Positions 17,810 to 26,639 of a DNA stretch of 64,000 nucleotides are shown here, piece by piece. Position 1 is the stretch's first letter, and each line of letters opens with the position of its first letter. A program made the translations under genes and the position numbers. Below the pieces are notes generated by a model. The model did not search any database. It was not told the origin of the DNA and saw only the letters and a program-made list of their open reading frames with translations. The stretch is from Acetobacterium sp. KB-1 (lineage in GTDB: Bacteria; Bacillota; Clostridia; Eubacteriales; Eubacteriaceae): NCBI RefSeq assembly GCF_003260995.1, contig NZ_CP030040.1:540979-604978 (forward strand), given 5' to 3'.

Positions 17810-17847
17810 ACTTTTTATCTAAGTGAATTTTACTGGAGATAAAAAGT
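17810..17847. repeat. Perfect 11-bp inverted repeat after rsfS
   Basis: ACTTTTTATCT (17810-17820) and AGATAAAAAGT (17837-17847) around a 16-nt loop. No T tail follows on either strand beyond the arm itself, so its role as terminator is doubtful. Confidence 0.4.
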
Positions 17848-17900
17848 CAACAATTGATATAAACTTTGGGTATCAACCGAATTACTGAACCAATCGAAAT

Positions 17901-17944
17901 GGTGGCACTTCTTGATCCTTCGGGGCTGGAAAATCCACCTTTTT
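17901..17944 (+). terminator. Possible terminator before ychF
   Basis: GGTGG (17901-17905) and CCACC (17935-17939) close a stem with an inner CC-TTCG-GG tetraloop, followed by TTTTT. The gap 17780-18036 otherwise holds no gene. Confidence 0.45.
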
Positions 17945-18036
17945 AAATGTCGGGATTAATTCTATCATGGATAGCAGAGTGAATTTCATAATAAAACAAT
18001 TAATTTCAGTACTAAGAAAATTAGAAAGAGGTAACT

Positions 18037-19134
18037 ATGAAAATAGGAATCGTTGGCTTACCCAACGTCGGGAAAAGCACCATATTCAATGCGTTAACTA
18101 AGGCCGGGGCAGAGTCTGCCAATTATCCATTTTGCACCATTGATCCTAATATCGGGGTTGTGACAGTGCCAGATCCACGTTTAGCTGTTTTAGAAAAAAT
18201 GTACAATTCAAAAAAGGTAATCCCTACTACCATCGAATTTGTCGACATTGCCGGTCTGGTGCGCGGTGCCAGCAAAGGCGAAGGTCTTGGAAACAAGTTT
18301 CTTTCGCATATCCGTGAGGTTGATGCCATTGTCCATGTTGTCCGTTGTTTTGAAGATGAAAATGTGGTTCATGTGGAAGGAAAAATCGATCCCATCGACG
18401 ATCTGGAGACCATCAATCTGGAACTTATTTTTGCAGATATCGAAATGCTGGATCGACGGATCGAAAAAAATAAAAAGCTGGCTAAAACAAATCCTCAGGA
18501 AAAAGCTAACATCGAAGTAGCGATGCGATTGCGGGAAATTCTTGAAGGTGGAAAAATGCCGCATGACGATGATTTTACAGTCGATGAATGGGAATTCATT
18601 CAAACGATTCAATTGATTTCGATTAAACCGGTACTTTATATCGCCAATGTTTCAGAGAATGATCTTCATGAAGATAATGAGATGGTAACCCGTTTAAAAG
18701 TGACTGTTCGGGAAAATCACTCCGGTAGTCACAAGGATATTATTAAAATTTCGGCAAAAATTGAAGAAGAAATCGCTCAGTTTGATGATGCTGAAAAAGC
18801 AGAATTTTTATCTGATATGGGTTTGGAAGAATCGGGACTTGACCAGGTTATTCGTTCAGGCTATAAGTTATTAGGGCTGATTACTTTTTTGACCGCCGGA
18901 CCCCAGGAGATAAGAGCCTGGACTGTCACCGAAGGTACCAAAGCGCCTCAGGCCGCCGGTAAGATCCACACTGATATTGAACGTGGGTTTATTCGGGCTG
19001 AGATAACGAGTTTTGAACAATTAATTGAAGCCGGTACGGAAGTAAAAGCCAAGGAAAGCGGCGTCACCCGGGTTGAAGGAAAAGACTATGTCATGAAAGA
19101 TGGCGATGTTACCTTTTTTCGATTTAATGTCTAG
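18037..19134 (+). CDS. ychF: Redox-regulated/ribosome-associated ATPase YchF
   Basis: 365 residues. P-loop GLPNVGKSTIFNAL (about 6-19), G3 DIAGLVRGASKGEGLGNKFL, a coiled-coil insertion and a C-terminal TGS domain ending in KDGDVTFFRFNV. YchF/Ola1 proteins prefer ATP because the G4 motif is altered (NVSEND here in place of NKxD). Bind ribosomes. Site AGAGGT precedes the ATG. Monocistronic or linked with the following gene. Confidence 0.93.
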   Translation: MKIGIVGLPNVGKSTIFNALTKAGAESANYPFCTIDPNIGVVTVPDPRLAVLEKMYNSKKVIPTTIEFVDIAGLVRGASKGEGLGNKFLSHIREVDAIVHVVRCFEDENVVHVEGKIDPIDDLETINLELIFADIEMLDRRIEKNKKLAKTNPQEKANIEVAMRLREILEGGKMPHDDDFTVDEWEFIQTIQLISIKPVLYIANVSENDLHEDNEMVTRLKVTVRENHSGSHKDIIKISAKIEEEIAQFDDAEKAEFLSDMGLEESGLDQVIRSGYKLLGLITFLTAGPQEIRAWTVTEGTKAPQAAGKIHTDIERGFIRAEITSFEQLIEAGTEVKAKESGVTRVEGKDYVMKDGDVTFFRFNV

Positions 19135-19193
19135 ATTATTTATCCTAGCAGTTAGCATTTAGATATAAACCACCCGATAACCTGGAGGTTACT

Positions 19194-20897
19194 GTGAAAG
19201 ATCTTGTTTTAGTCGCTGTCAATGCGAAATATATCCACACTAATCTGGCCGTTCGTTCATTAAAGGCGCAACTGCCGGATTTTAATGTTGAAATTCTGGA
19301 GATGTCAATTAATGATCCAATTCATCGTATTATCAAGCTACTGCTCGATCACGATGCTAAACGTATTGGTTTTTCTTGTTATATCTGGAATATAGAAATT
19401 GTTCTAAAGTTAGCCGAAATAGTTAAAAAAGCCAGGCCCCAGGTGCAAATTATTCTAGGCGGTCCGGAGGTTAGTTTTGATGCCATGACGCTGATGAAGA
19501 ACTATCCTTTCTGCGACATTATTGTAAAGGGGGAAGGGGAAGGTATACTAAACGCGTTGCTCAAAGATCGCGACCAGGAACGCTTTAGTAAAATTCCCGG
19601 GCTCTGCTATCGAAAACGATCGGGAGAAATTGTTGATAGTCCCGATTCGAAAGCGGTTCCATTAAACCAATTGACTTTTCCTTATTTAAATGAGAATCTA
19701 AACAGTCTCAATCATAAGATTATTTATTATGAAACCATGCGAGGCTGCCCGTTTTCCTGTTCATATTGCCTTTCTTCAACTACACAGAAACTAAACATCT
19801 TGAGTTTGGATAGGGTTTTTAAGGAGTTGGATTTCTTTATTCAGGCTGGTGTCAAACAGGTTAAACTGGTAGACCGGACATTTAACTGCGATTTGAGCCG
19901 AGCTAAAGAAATATTTTCCTATCTTATTAAACAAGGCGGCGACACTAATTTTCACTTTGAAATGACCGGAGATCTCATCGATGATGGAATGATTGCTCTG
20001 CTAGCGATGGCACCGCCGGGACTGATTCAATTCGAAATCGGTGTTCAAAGCACAGCACCCGCTACGCTTTCGGCTATTGGCCGAAAAATCAGTGTCGAAC
20101 GAACAGAAAATCATGTAAAAAAACTCTTGGAACAAGATAATATTCATATTCATCTGGATCTGATTGCTGGCCTACCCCATGAAACCTATGAGGTGTTTAA
20201 GTCATCCTTTAATCAGGTCATTGCCCTTAATCCCGGTATGCTGCAATTAGGCTTTCTGAAGTGTCTGAAAGGTACCCGCATTCGCAAAGAGTCTGAGATC
20301 CATGATTACCAGTATGCCAGCTTTCCGCCATATGAAATTATTTCTAATAAGTATCTTAGTGCTGAGGAACTGTATCAATTGCGTCAAATTGAAGTGTTAG
20401 TGGATCGTTATTTCAATAGCGGCGCATTCAAACATAGTTTGGCATTTATTTTTCAAGCCAAGATTTACGACACCCCTTTTGACTTTTTTGAAGCCTTTTC
20501 TTGCTATTGGGACGAACAGGGATATTATGAAGTAGGAAAATCAAAAGAACAACTCTTTAGTATTTTAAAGGAGTTTTTCAAAGAACAAAAAAAGAATGAT
20601 CAAGTTAGTGAATGGATTAAGTTTGACTTTCTCTCCCAGGGGAATCTCAGACTGCCAGGCGATATGCTTGATACTTGTCCTGATAAGGAATGGATCTTCG
20701 AATTTTTAAAAGATCCTCAGAATATCGCGACTTTCCTGAATGTCTTTGCTAATTTTACACCAAAAAAAATCTATAACCAGGTCAAGTTTCAGTATTTTTC
20801 GAGAACGTTGATTGATCATTTTTCCGAATCAACAACAATCAATAATGAACAAGGATTATTAGTATTCTTTGAAACGGGATTTAGCATTATTTGCTAA
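19194..20897 (+). CDS. B12-binding radical SAM protein with DUF4080 domain
   Basis: 567 residues from GTG 19194 with TGGAGG upstream. An N-terminal cobalamin-binding-type domain (LVAVNAKYIHTNLAVRSL, then IGFSCYIWN and ILGGPEVSF), a radical SAM core with RGCPFSCSYC (about 181-190) and a C-terminal DUF4080 region. The family is common in Clostridia and Bacteroidetes; its substrate is not known. NAKYIHTNLA is a strong family mark. No neighbour clarifies its job. Confidence 0.88.
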   Translation: MKDLVLVAVNAKYIHTNLAVRSLKAQLPDFNVEILEMSINDPIHRIIKLLLDHDAKRIGFSCYIWNIEIVLKLAEIVKKARPQVQIILGGPEVSFDAMTLMKNYPFCDIIVKGEGEGILNALLKDRDQERFSKIPGLCYRKRSGEIVDSPDSKAVPLNQLTFPYLNENLNSLNHKIIYYETMRGCPFSCSYCLSSTTQKLNILSLDRVFKELDFFIQAGVKQVKLVDRTFNCDLSRAKEIFSYLIKQGGDTNFHFEMTGDLIDDGMIALLAMAPPGLIQFEIGVQSTAPATLSAIGRKISVERTENHVKKLLEQDNIHIHLDLIAGLPHETYEVFKSSFNQVIALNPGMLQLGFLKCLKGTRIRKESEIHDYQYASFPPYEIISNKYLSAEELYQLRQIEVLVDRYFNSGAFKHSLAFIFQAKIYDTPFDFFEAFSCYWDEQGYYEVGKSKEQLFSILKEFFKEQKKNDQVSEWIKFDFLSQGNLRLPGDMLDTCPDKEWIFEFLKDPQNIATFLNVFANFTPKKIYNQVKFQYFSRTLIDHFSESTTINNEQGLLVFFETGFSIIC

Positions 20898-20939
20898 TTT
20901 TTGATGTTTAATTTACTAAATTAATTTTTTTTAAAAGTA

Positions 20940-20968
20940 TTGATTCTTTTTTAGATAAAGGTTATACT
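20940..20968 (+). promoter_or_regulatory. Promoter of the thrS leader
   Basis: TTGATT (20940-20945) and TATACT (20963-20968) with a 17-bp spacer. Confidence 0.65.
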
Positions 20969-20984
20969 AATACTCAATAAAAAT

Positions 20985-21260
20985 AAAAAAGGCGCTGATA
21001 AGGACGAGTAAGTTACCCATTAGATTCAGAGAATAGGCAACCTGGCTGTAATTGCCTATACTAGTGATAATTGAAAACCACCTTGGAGTCAAAACCTGAA
21101 ATCGGATCGATAGTTGTGCAGTGTAGCATCTTTCATTTTTTAATAGTAGGGTTTTTCGGAGCTGACCGTTATTCAGAACTTAAGTGGATTCACGCATGTG
21201 AATCAAATTGGGTGGAACCGCGTTAATACGTCCCTTTGTTTGACAAAGGGACTTTTTTTG
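20985..21260 (+). promoter_or_regulatory. T-box leader of thrS (threonine specifier ACC)
   Basis: T-box sequence TTGGGTGGAACCGCG at 21208-21222, followed by a terminator stem GTCCCTTTGT/ACAAAGGGAC (21230-21239, 21243-21252) and T7. In stem I the string GAA-A-ACC-A (21073-21080) puts ACC at 21077-21079 as specifier, a threonine codon, matching the downstream gene. Uncharged tRNA-Thr should stabilise the antiterminator. Confidence 0.92.
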
Positions 21261-21328
21261 TTTTTATAAGCGAGTCGCTGGAAAATAATGCTGGGTTACA
21301 ATTAAATTCAGAAATAAAGGAGAAAACC

Positions 21329-23245
21329 ATGATTACTATTACGTTAAAAGACGGATCCATAAAGACTTATGAACCCGGAATCACTGTCCTTGAAGTTGCC
21401 AATGATATCAGTCCCGGTTTAGCTAAAAATACAATGGCAGGGGAACTGGGTGGCAAGGTTGTCGATGTTCGTCAACCGATTAACGAAGATGCCACCCTCA
21501 ATCTGTTAAAATTTGAAGATGAAGGCGGCAAGCATGCTTTCTGGCATACCGGTTCCCATCTGCTGGCTCAGGCGGTCAAACGATTGTATCCACAGGCAAA
21601 ACTGGCCATTGGCCCGGCCATTGATAATGGTTTTTACTATGATATTGATGTCGATGTGATTATCACCCCGGAAATCATGGAAAAAATTGAAAAAGAAATG
21701 GCTAAAATTGTTAAGGAAGGGCTGGTGATTAGTCGTTACGAACTGAACCGCAACGACGCTTTGGCAAAGGTTAATGCTGAAGGCGAGATTTATAAGGCTG
21801 AACTGATCGAAAATCTGCCGGAAGACGCCATCATCAGCTTTTATTCCCAGGGTGAGTTCTCGGATCTTTGTGCCGGTCCCCATATTCAAAACCTCAGCGG
21901 AATTAAAGCCATTAAGCTTTTAAGTCTGGCCGGTGCCTACTGGCGGGGTGATGAGAAAAATAAAATGCTACAGCGGATCTACGGCATTACCTTCCCTAAA
22001 AAAAGTCAGTTGGATGAGTACCTGACTCGACTCGAAGAAGCCAAAAAACGGGATCATCGTAAATTAGGAAAAGAACTTGATCTTTTTTCATTGCATGAAG
22101 AAGGTCCCGGATTTCCTTTCTTCCATCCGAAGGGCATGATCATTCGAAACGAGCTGGAAAACTTTTGGCGCGAAGAACACCAACGTCGAGGCTACCATGA
22201 AATTAAAACACCCATTATACTTAATAACGATCTATGGAAACGTTCGGGACATTGGGATAAATATAAAGAAAATATGTATTTTACTGAGATTGATGAGAGT
22301 GAATATGCCATTAAACCAATGAACTGCCCCGGCGGCATGCTGGTTTATAAAACAAAGGGTCACTCCTATCGTGATTTACCGTTAAAAATGGGAGAACTGG
22401 GTCTAGTTCACCGCCATGAACTGCATGGTGCGCTTCATGGACTGATGCGTGTCCGTGCTTTTACTCAGGATGATGCGCATATTTTCATGACTCCCGAGCA
22501 AATTCAAGAAGAAGTCATCAAGGTAATCGATCTGGCTGATGATGTTTATAAGATATTCGGTTTTAGTTATAAAGTTGAATTATCGACACAACCAGAAAAT
22601 TCGATTGGATCTGATGAAGTTTGGGAAATAGCAACCGAAGCATTAAGAAAAGCCCTTGAGAAAAAAGAAATCAATTATCGTCTCAATCCTGGCGATGGAG
22701 CATTTTATGGACCTAAAATTGATTTCCACCTGGAAGATAGCCTAGGACGAACATGGCAATGTGGAACGATTCAATTAGATTTCCAAATGCCGGAACGTTT
22801 TGATCTGAACTATATTGGTTCGGATGGCGAAAAACATCGTCCGGTTATTATTCATCGTACGATTTTAGGGAGTATCGAACGATTTTTGGGGATCCTGATT
22901 GAGCACTTTGCCGGAAAATTCCCGGTTTGGTTGGCGCCGGTTCAGGTCATGATTATCCCCGTTGCTGATGCCCATCATAATTTTGCCAAAGGTATTGCTG
23001 AAGAACTCACCGCCATTGGTGTTCGCGCATCGGTGGATACCCGGGATGAAAAATTGGGCTACCGGATCCGGGAAGCACAAATGCAAAAAGTTCCCTATAT
23101 GCTGGTAGTGGGAGATAAAGAAACCGAAGGCGGCGATTTGGCACTTAGAATTCGGGATACTGGTGATGCTGGACTCATCAGTATGGAAGATTTCAAGGTA
23201 AAGCTAATTCAAAAAATTAAAACAAAATCGTTGACCTTAGACTGA
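21329..23245 (+). CDS. thrS: Threonine-tRNA ligase
   Basis: 638 residues from ATG 21329, after AAAGGAG; the longer frame from 21236 starts inside the T-box terminator. Domains in order: TGS (1-61), editing/second domain with HTGSHLLAQAVKRLYP (about 70-85), class II catalytic core with MNCPGGMLVYK and RTIL-type motif 3, and C-terminal anticodon-binding domain (about 535-638). Full length for the family. Controlled by the T-box directly upstream. Confidence 0.96.
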   Translation: MITITLKDGSIKTYEPGITVLEVANDISPGLAKNTMAGELGGKVVDVRQPINEDATLNLLKFEDEGGKHAFWHTGSHLLAQAVKRLYPQAKLAIGPAIDNGFYYDIDVDVIITPEIMEKIEKEMAKIVKEGLVISRYELNRNDALAKVNAEGEIYKAELIENLPEDAIISFYSQGEFSDLCAGPHIQNLSGIKAIKLLSLAGAYWRGDEKNKMLQRIYGITFPKKSQLDEYLTRLEEAKKRDHRKLGKELDLFSLHEEGPGFPFFHPKGMIIRNELENFWREEHQRRGYHEIKTPIILNNDLWKRSGHWDKYKENMYFTEIDESEYAIKPMNCPGGMLVYKTKGHSYRDLPLKMGELGLVHRHELHGALHGLMRVRAFTQDDAHIFMTPEQIQEEVIKVIDLADDVYKIFGFSYKVELSTQPENSIGSDEVWEIATEALRKALEKKEINYRLNPGDGAFYGPKIDFHLEDSLGRTWQCGTIQLDFQMPERFDLNYIGSDGEKHRPVIIHRTILGSIERFLGILIEHFAGKFPVWLAPVQVMIIPVADAHHNFAKGIAEELTAIGVRASVDTRDEKLGYRIREAQMQKVPYMLVVGDKETEGGDLALRIRDTGDAGLISMEDFKVKLIQKIKTKSLTLD

Positions 23246-23256
23246 ATCAGGAATAA

Positions 23257-23301
23257 ATACGAGTCAAATTTGCGATAATGGTTGACAAATTTGACTCGTA
23301 T
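23257..23301. repeat. Perfect 16-bp inverted repeat over the second T-box promoter
   Basis: ATACGAGTCAAATTTG (23257-23272) and its exact reverse complement (23286-23301) flank 13 nt. The right arm overlaps the -35 box and spacer of the promoter at 23282-23310. No T tail follows, so it does not look like a thrS terminator. Confidence 0.75.
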
Positions 23302-23310
23302 CAATATAAT
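23282..23310 (+). promoter_or_regulatory. Consensus promoter of the ABC-transporter T-box
   Basis: TTGACA (23282-23287) and TATAAT (23305-23310), 17-bp spacer: a full sigma-A consensus. Confidence 0.85.
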
Positions 23311-23316
23311 AAAAAA

Positions 23317-23580
23317 CAATAAAGTGATGATCAGGAAACAGTAATAATAGGATGATCTTTTCAGAGAGCTTTCGGTTGGTGCAAGGAAGCGGGACACCAT
23401 TATGAATACATCCTGTGAGCTGCTCACCGAATGGGTTTGCCCGGTAGGCTGGGCCGGATACCGACCGTTATCCTGGTTAAGTGACTAAGGTTGCTTGCAG
23501 AGCGTGATGTGTAAGCATCAAAGGCAAGGTGGTACCGCGAATTTTAGTTCGTCCCTGTTATACAGAGACGAATTTTTTTG
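23317..23580 (+). promoter_or_regulatory. T-box leader of the ABC transporter operon (specifier read as ACA)
   Basis: AAGGTGGTACCGCGA at 23526-23540 is the T-box; a terminator stem TTCGTC/GACGAA with T7 follows (23548-23579). In stem I the string GAA-T-ACA-T lies at 23404-23411. In the same register as the thrS (GAA-A-ACC) and pheS (GAA-G-TTC) leaders, the specifier is ACA at 23408-23410, threonine. If shifted by one base it would be TAC, tyrosine. Controls the three transporter genes that follow. Confidence 0.85.
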
Positions 23581-23659
23581 CGTAAATACACAAACGAATA
23601 CGAACAATTCAGCCTGAAAAGGTTTGATTGAATAAAGAATGAAAAATGGAGGAAAAGAA

Positions 23660-24661
23660 ATGAAAAAACACGGAAAAAAATTAATGACTGCGGTTCTGAT
23701 TGCTGCGGTGATTGTTTTAGGCGCTGGCTGCTCAAGTTCTGGGACATCTGGAACAAAGGAAGAGAGTAAGAACGCTACAATCGGGATCGTACAGTATGTT
23801 GATCATGTTGCCTTAGATGCTGCCCGGGAAGGCTTTGTCACTGCTCTTGCGGACAATGGCTATACGGATGGCGATAATATTACGCTTGATATCCAAAACT
23901 CCCAGGGGGATCAAAGTAATTTATCGACCATCAGCGACCGTTTTGTCAGCAACAAGGTAGACCTGGTACTGGCGATTGCGACCCCGGCTGCACAGGCCAT
24001 TGCTGGCAAAACAACTGAAATTCCAATTTTGGGAACCGCTATTACTGATTATGAAGCTGCTCGTCTCGTTAAAACAAATGAAGAACCTGGTGGAAATGTC
24101 AGTGGTACAACAGATATGAATCCAATTAAAGAACAAATCGACCTTTTGGTTAAATTAGTACCAACAGCAAAAACGGTAGGCGTTCTTTATACTTCAGGTG
24201 AAGACAATTCTATCATCCAGGCGAAAATGGCAAAAGAAGCCATTGAAAAACTGGGTTTAAACTATGTAGAAGTAACAGTCACCAATTCTAATGACGTCCA
24301 GCAGGCAACCCAGTCTATTGTCAGCCAGTGTGATGCCATCTACATTCCTACTGATAATGTATTTGCATCAGCGATGCCTCAGGTTCAAAGCATCACCTCC
24401 CAGTCAAAAACACCGGTAATCTGTGGTGAATCCGGCATGGTTGAATCGGGTGGATTGGCTACCTTGGGAATCAGCTATTCTGATCTGGGTTATCAGACAG
24501 GCTTAATGGCGGTAAAAATTCTTAAAGGTGAAGCAGAACCGGCTACTATGCCCATCGAAGCAGCGACTAAATTTGAGTATGCAATTAATGGCGCAGTTGC
24601 TGAGGAAATTGGTTTAACCATTCCTTCGGATCTTTCTCAATACGTCATTACAGCAAAATAA
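23660..24661 (+). CDS. ABC transporter substrate-binding lipoprotein (TrpX/COG2984 type)
   Basis: 333 residues from ATG 23660 (GGAGG eight bases upstream). Signal peptide with lipobox VLGAGC, so the protein is lipid-anchored outside the membrane. The mature part has the periplasmic-binding fold of COG2984, with SQGDQSNLSTISDRFVSNKV and GISYSDLGYQTGLMAVKILK. In Firmicutes such proteins form TrpXYZ-like systems, many under T-box control, thought to import aromatic or other amino acids. The T-box specifier here suggests threonine. Confidence 0.85.
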   Translation: MKKHGKKLMTAVLIAAVIVLGAGCSSSGTSGTKEESKNATIGIVQYVDHVALDAAREGFVTALADNGYTDGDNITLDIQNSQGDQSNLSTISDRFVSNKVDLVLAIATPAAQAIAGKTTEIPILGTAITDYEAARLVKTNEEPGGNVSGTTDMNPIKEQIDLLVKLVPTAKTVGVLYTSGEDNSIIQAKMAKEAIEKLGLNYVEVTVTNSNDVQQATQSIVSQCDAIYIPTDNVFASAMPQVQSITSQSKTPVICGESGMVESGGLATLGISYSDLGYQTGLMAVKILKGEAEPATMPIEAATKFEYAINGAVAEEIGLTIPSDLSQYVITAK

Positions 24662-24677
24662 AAAACAAAAGAAACAA

Positions 24678-24716
24678 TTTAGCAAGCAGTCATGGAAATC
24701 ATGACTGCTTGCTAAA
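24678..24716. repeat. 17-bp perfect hairpin between binding protein and permease genes
   Basis: TTTAGCAAGCAGTCATG (24678-24694) and its reverse complement (24700-24716) with a 5-nt loop and no T run. Such stems between binding-protein and membrane-component genes often protect the upstream mRNA and set stoichiometry (inference). Confidence 0.6.
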
Positions 24717-24760
24717 GTTATTAATGCACATAATCAATAGATAAGAAGTGAGGCAAAATA

Positions 24761-25657
24761 ATGTTTGAGATTATATTAGGTGCAATATCGCTTGGTCTTT
24801 TATGGGCCATCATGACAATCGGCGTTTATATCACCTACCGAATACTCGATATCGCAGATTTAACAGTAGAAGGAAGTATTGCAATGGGAGCTGCCATCGC
24901 AGCTTTCTCAATTTTTAATGGGATGAATCCCTTTATCGCCACGTGTTTAGCTTTCGTAGGCGGTATGCTGGCAGGACTGGTAACTGGAATTCTTCATACA
25001 AAACTAAAAATTCCTGCGTTGCTGGCAGGTATTTTAACCATGATTGCACTTTATTCAGTAAACCTGCGAATCATGGGAAAGGCTAACTTATCACTTTTAC
25101 GGATTGATACGGTTTTTACACCACTTGAGAACCTGGGATTAAGCCCAACAAATGTGGTCATGCTCTTTGGTTTTATCAGTGTGATGGCGATAGTTGGTCT
25201 CTTATACTGGTTTTTTGGAACCGAAATCGGTTGTGCCATCCGGGCCACTGGTGACAACCCTCAAATGGCTAGAGCTCAAGGTATCAATACTAATAATATG
25301 ATTATTCTAGGCTTGGTCATCAGCAATGGTTTGGTTGCGCTTTCCGGGTCATTAATTGCTCAGAGTCAAAGTTTTGCTGATATCCAAATGGGAATTGGTT
25401 CAATTGTCATTGGTTTAGCCTCCGTTATTATTGGTGAAGTAATTTTTGGTACCCGAAATTTTTTCAATTGTTTGATTTCGTTGGCGCTAGGGGCTATTAC
25501 CTATCGTATTATCATTGCCCTAGTATTGAAAATGGGTATGCCAGCCAACGATTTGAAATTATTCACAGCGATTACAGTGGCGATTGCCTTGTCACTGCCA
25601 GTCTTTAAATCCTATCTTCGTCCCCTTAAAAAATCGATGAATGGAGGCGATTTATAA
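24761..25657 (+). CDS. ABC transporter permease (TrpY/COG4120 type)
   Basis: 298 residues, about eight membrane helices. YRILDIADLTVEGSIAMGAA (about 28-47) and GTEIGCAIRATGDNPQMARAQGIN are conserved in branched-chain-type permeases of the COG4120 group. Works with the lipoprotein upstream and the ATPase downstream. GTGAGG precedes the ATG. The stop codon is almost joined to the ATPase start (1 bp apart). Confidence 0.88.
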   Translation: MFEIILGAISLGLLWAIMTIGVYITYRILDIADLTVEGSIAMGAAIAAFSIFNGMNPFIATCLAFVGGMLAGLVTGILHTKLKIPALLAGILTMIALYSVNLRIMGKANLSLLRIDTVFTPLENLGLSPTNVVMLFGFISVMAIVGLLYWFFGTEIGCAIRATGDNPQMARAQGINTNNMIILGLVISNGLVALSGSLIAQSQSFADIQMGIGSIVIGLASVIIGEVIFGTRNFFNCLISLALGAITYRIIIALVLKMGMPANDLKLFTAITVAIALSLPVFKSYLRPLKKSMNGGDL

Positions 25658-25658
25658 A

Positions 25659-26453
25659 ATGCTAGTAATCAAGGATATTGAGAAAAAATTTAATGCCGGA
25701 ACAGTCAATGAAAAGATCGCATTAAGCAATTTTAGTTTATCGCTGACAGAAGGAGACTTTGTTACTGTAATTGGCGGTAACGGCGCTGGTAAATCGACAT
25801 TCCTAAATTGTGTGGCGGGCGTCTTTGGTGTTGATAAGGGTTCCATTCTTATCGACGGATTAGATGTCACCAAGCTTCCGGAACATAGACGGTCTAGTGT
25901 AATTGGTCGGGTATTTCAAGATCCGATGATGGGCACAGCCGGTAATATGGGGATCGAAGAAAACCTCGCTCTGGCTTATCGTCGTGGTAAAACCCGGTCA
26001 TTGAGCTGGGGAATCAGCAATAAGGAACGAGAGATTTATAAAGAGTATCTCAGCCATCTGGACTTGGGGCTGGAAAATCGACTTCATGCCAAGGTTGGTC
26101 TGCTTTCTGGCGGGCAGAGGCAGGCTTTAACCCTATTGATGGCCACACTAAAAAAACCGAAATTACTTTTACTGGATGAACACACAGCAGCTTTGGATCC
26201 CAAAACTGCGGATAAGGTTTTGCAGCTAAGTGATCGCTTTGTTAAAGAAGGAAATCTGACTACGCTGATGGTCACGCATAACATGCGCCATGCCATTGAG
26301 CATGGTAATCGACTGATTATGATGCATGAAGGCCGGGTGATTTTAGACATCAAAGGTGAAGAGAAACAGAAGTTGACGGTTGAAGATTTGCTCAAACGTT
26401 TTGGTCAAGTTAGCGGCGAAGAATTTGCCAATGATCGGACTTTGCTTTCATAA
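25659..26453 (+). CDS. ABC transporter ATP-binding protein (TrpZ/COG1101 type)
   Basis: 264 residues from ATG 25659 with GGAGG ten bases upstream, inside the permease 3' end. Walker A GGNGAGKST (about 37-45), signature LSGGQRQALTLLMATL, Walker B LLLLDEHTAALDPK, H-loop VTHNMRHA. The DEHTAALDP variant is characteristic of COG1101. Third gene of the T-box-controlled transporter operon. Confidence 0.9.
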   Translation: MLVIKDIEKKFNAGTVNEKIALSNFSLSLTEGDFVTVIGGNGAGKSTFLNCVAGVFGVDKGSILIDGLDVTKLPEHRRSSVIGRVFQDPMMGTAGNMGIEENLALAYRRGKTRSLSWGISNKEREIYKEYLSHLDLGLENRLHAKVGLLSGGQRQALTLLMATLKKPKLLLLDEHTAALDPKTADKVLQLSDRFVKEGNLTTLMVTHNMRHAIEHGNRLIMMHEGRVILDIKGEEKQKLTVEDLLKRFGQVSGEEFANDRTLLS

Positions 26454-26461
26454 AAAAACAG

Positions 26462-26490
26462 TTGACATTAAGAGTGAATAAGCATATAAT
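26462..26490 (+). promoter_or_regulatory. Promoter of the infC operon
   Basis: TTGACA (26462-26467) and TATAAT (26485-26490), 17-bp spacer, full consensus. Confidence 0.85.
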
Positions 26491-26499
26491 ATCAAAGTA

Positions 26500-26620
26500 A
26501 CAAAGTAGAGGATTCCACTTCTCACCTCATTTCTCAGGGGAATAGGTAAATATGAATGAACTTAGTTTAAGTTTCGTTAGTATTTTTTTGCAGGTGGAGT
26601 AACTCTACCTGCAATTTTTA
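26500..26620 (+). promoter_or_regulatory. infC-rpmI-rplT leader (L20-type) with attenuator
   Basis: About 120 nt of untranslated leader. It ends in the hairpin TTGCAGGTGGAG/CTCTACCTGCAA (26588-26613) followed by TTTTT, an intrinsic terminator ahead of infC. In Firmicutes this operon is repressed by L20 binding its leader; the position and layout fit, the exact L20 site was not folded. Confidence 0.65.
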
Positions 26621-26639
26621 TATATGGAGGTATATTACT

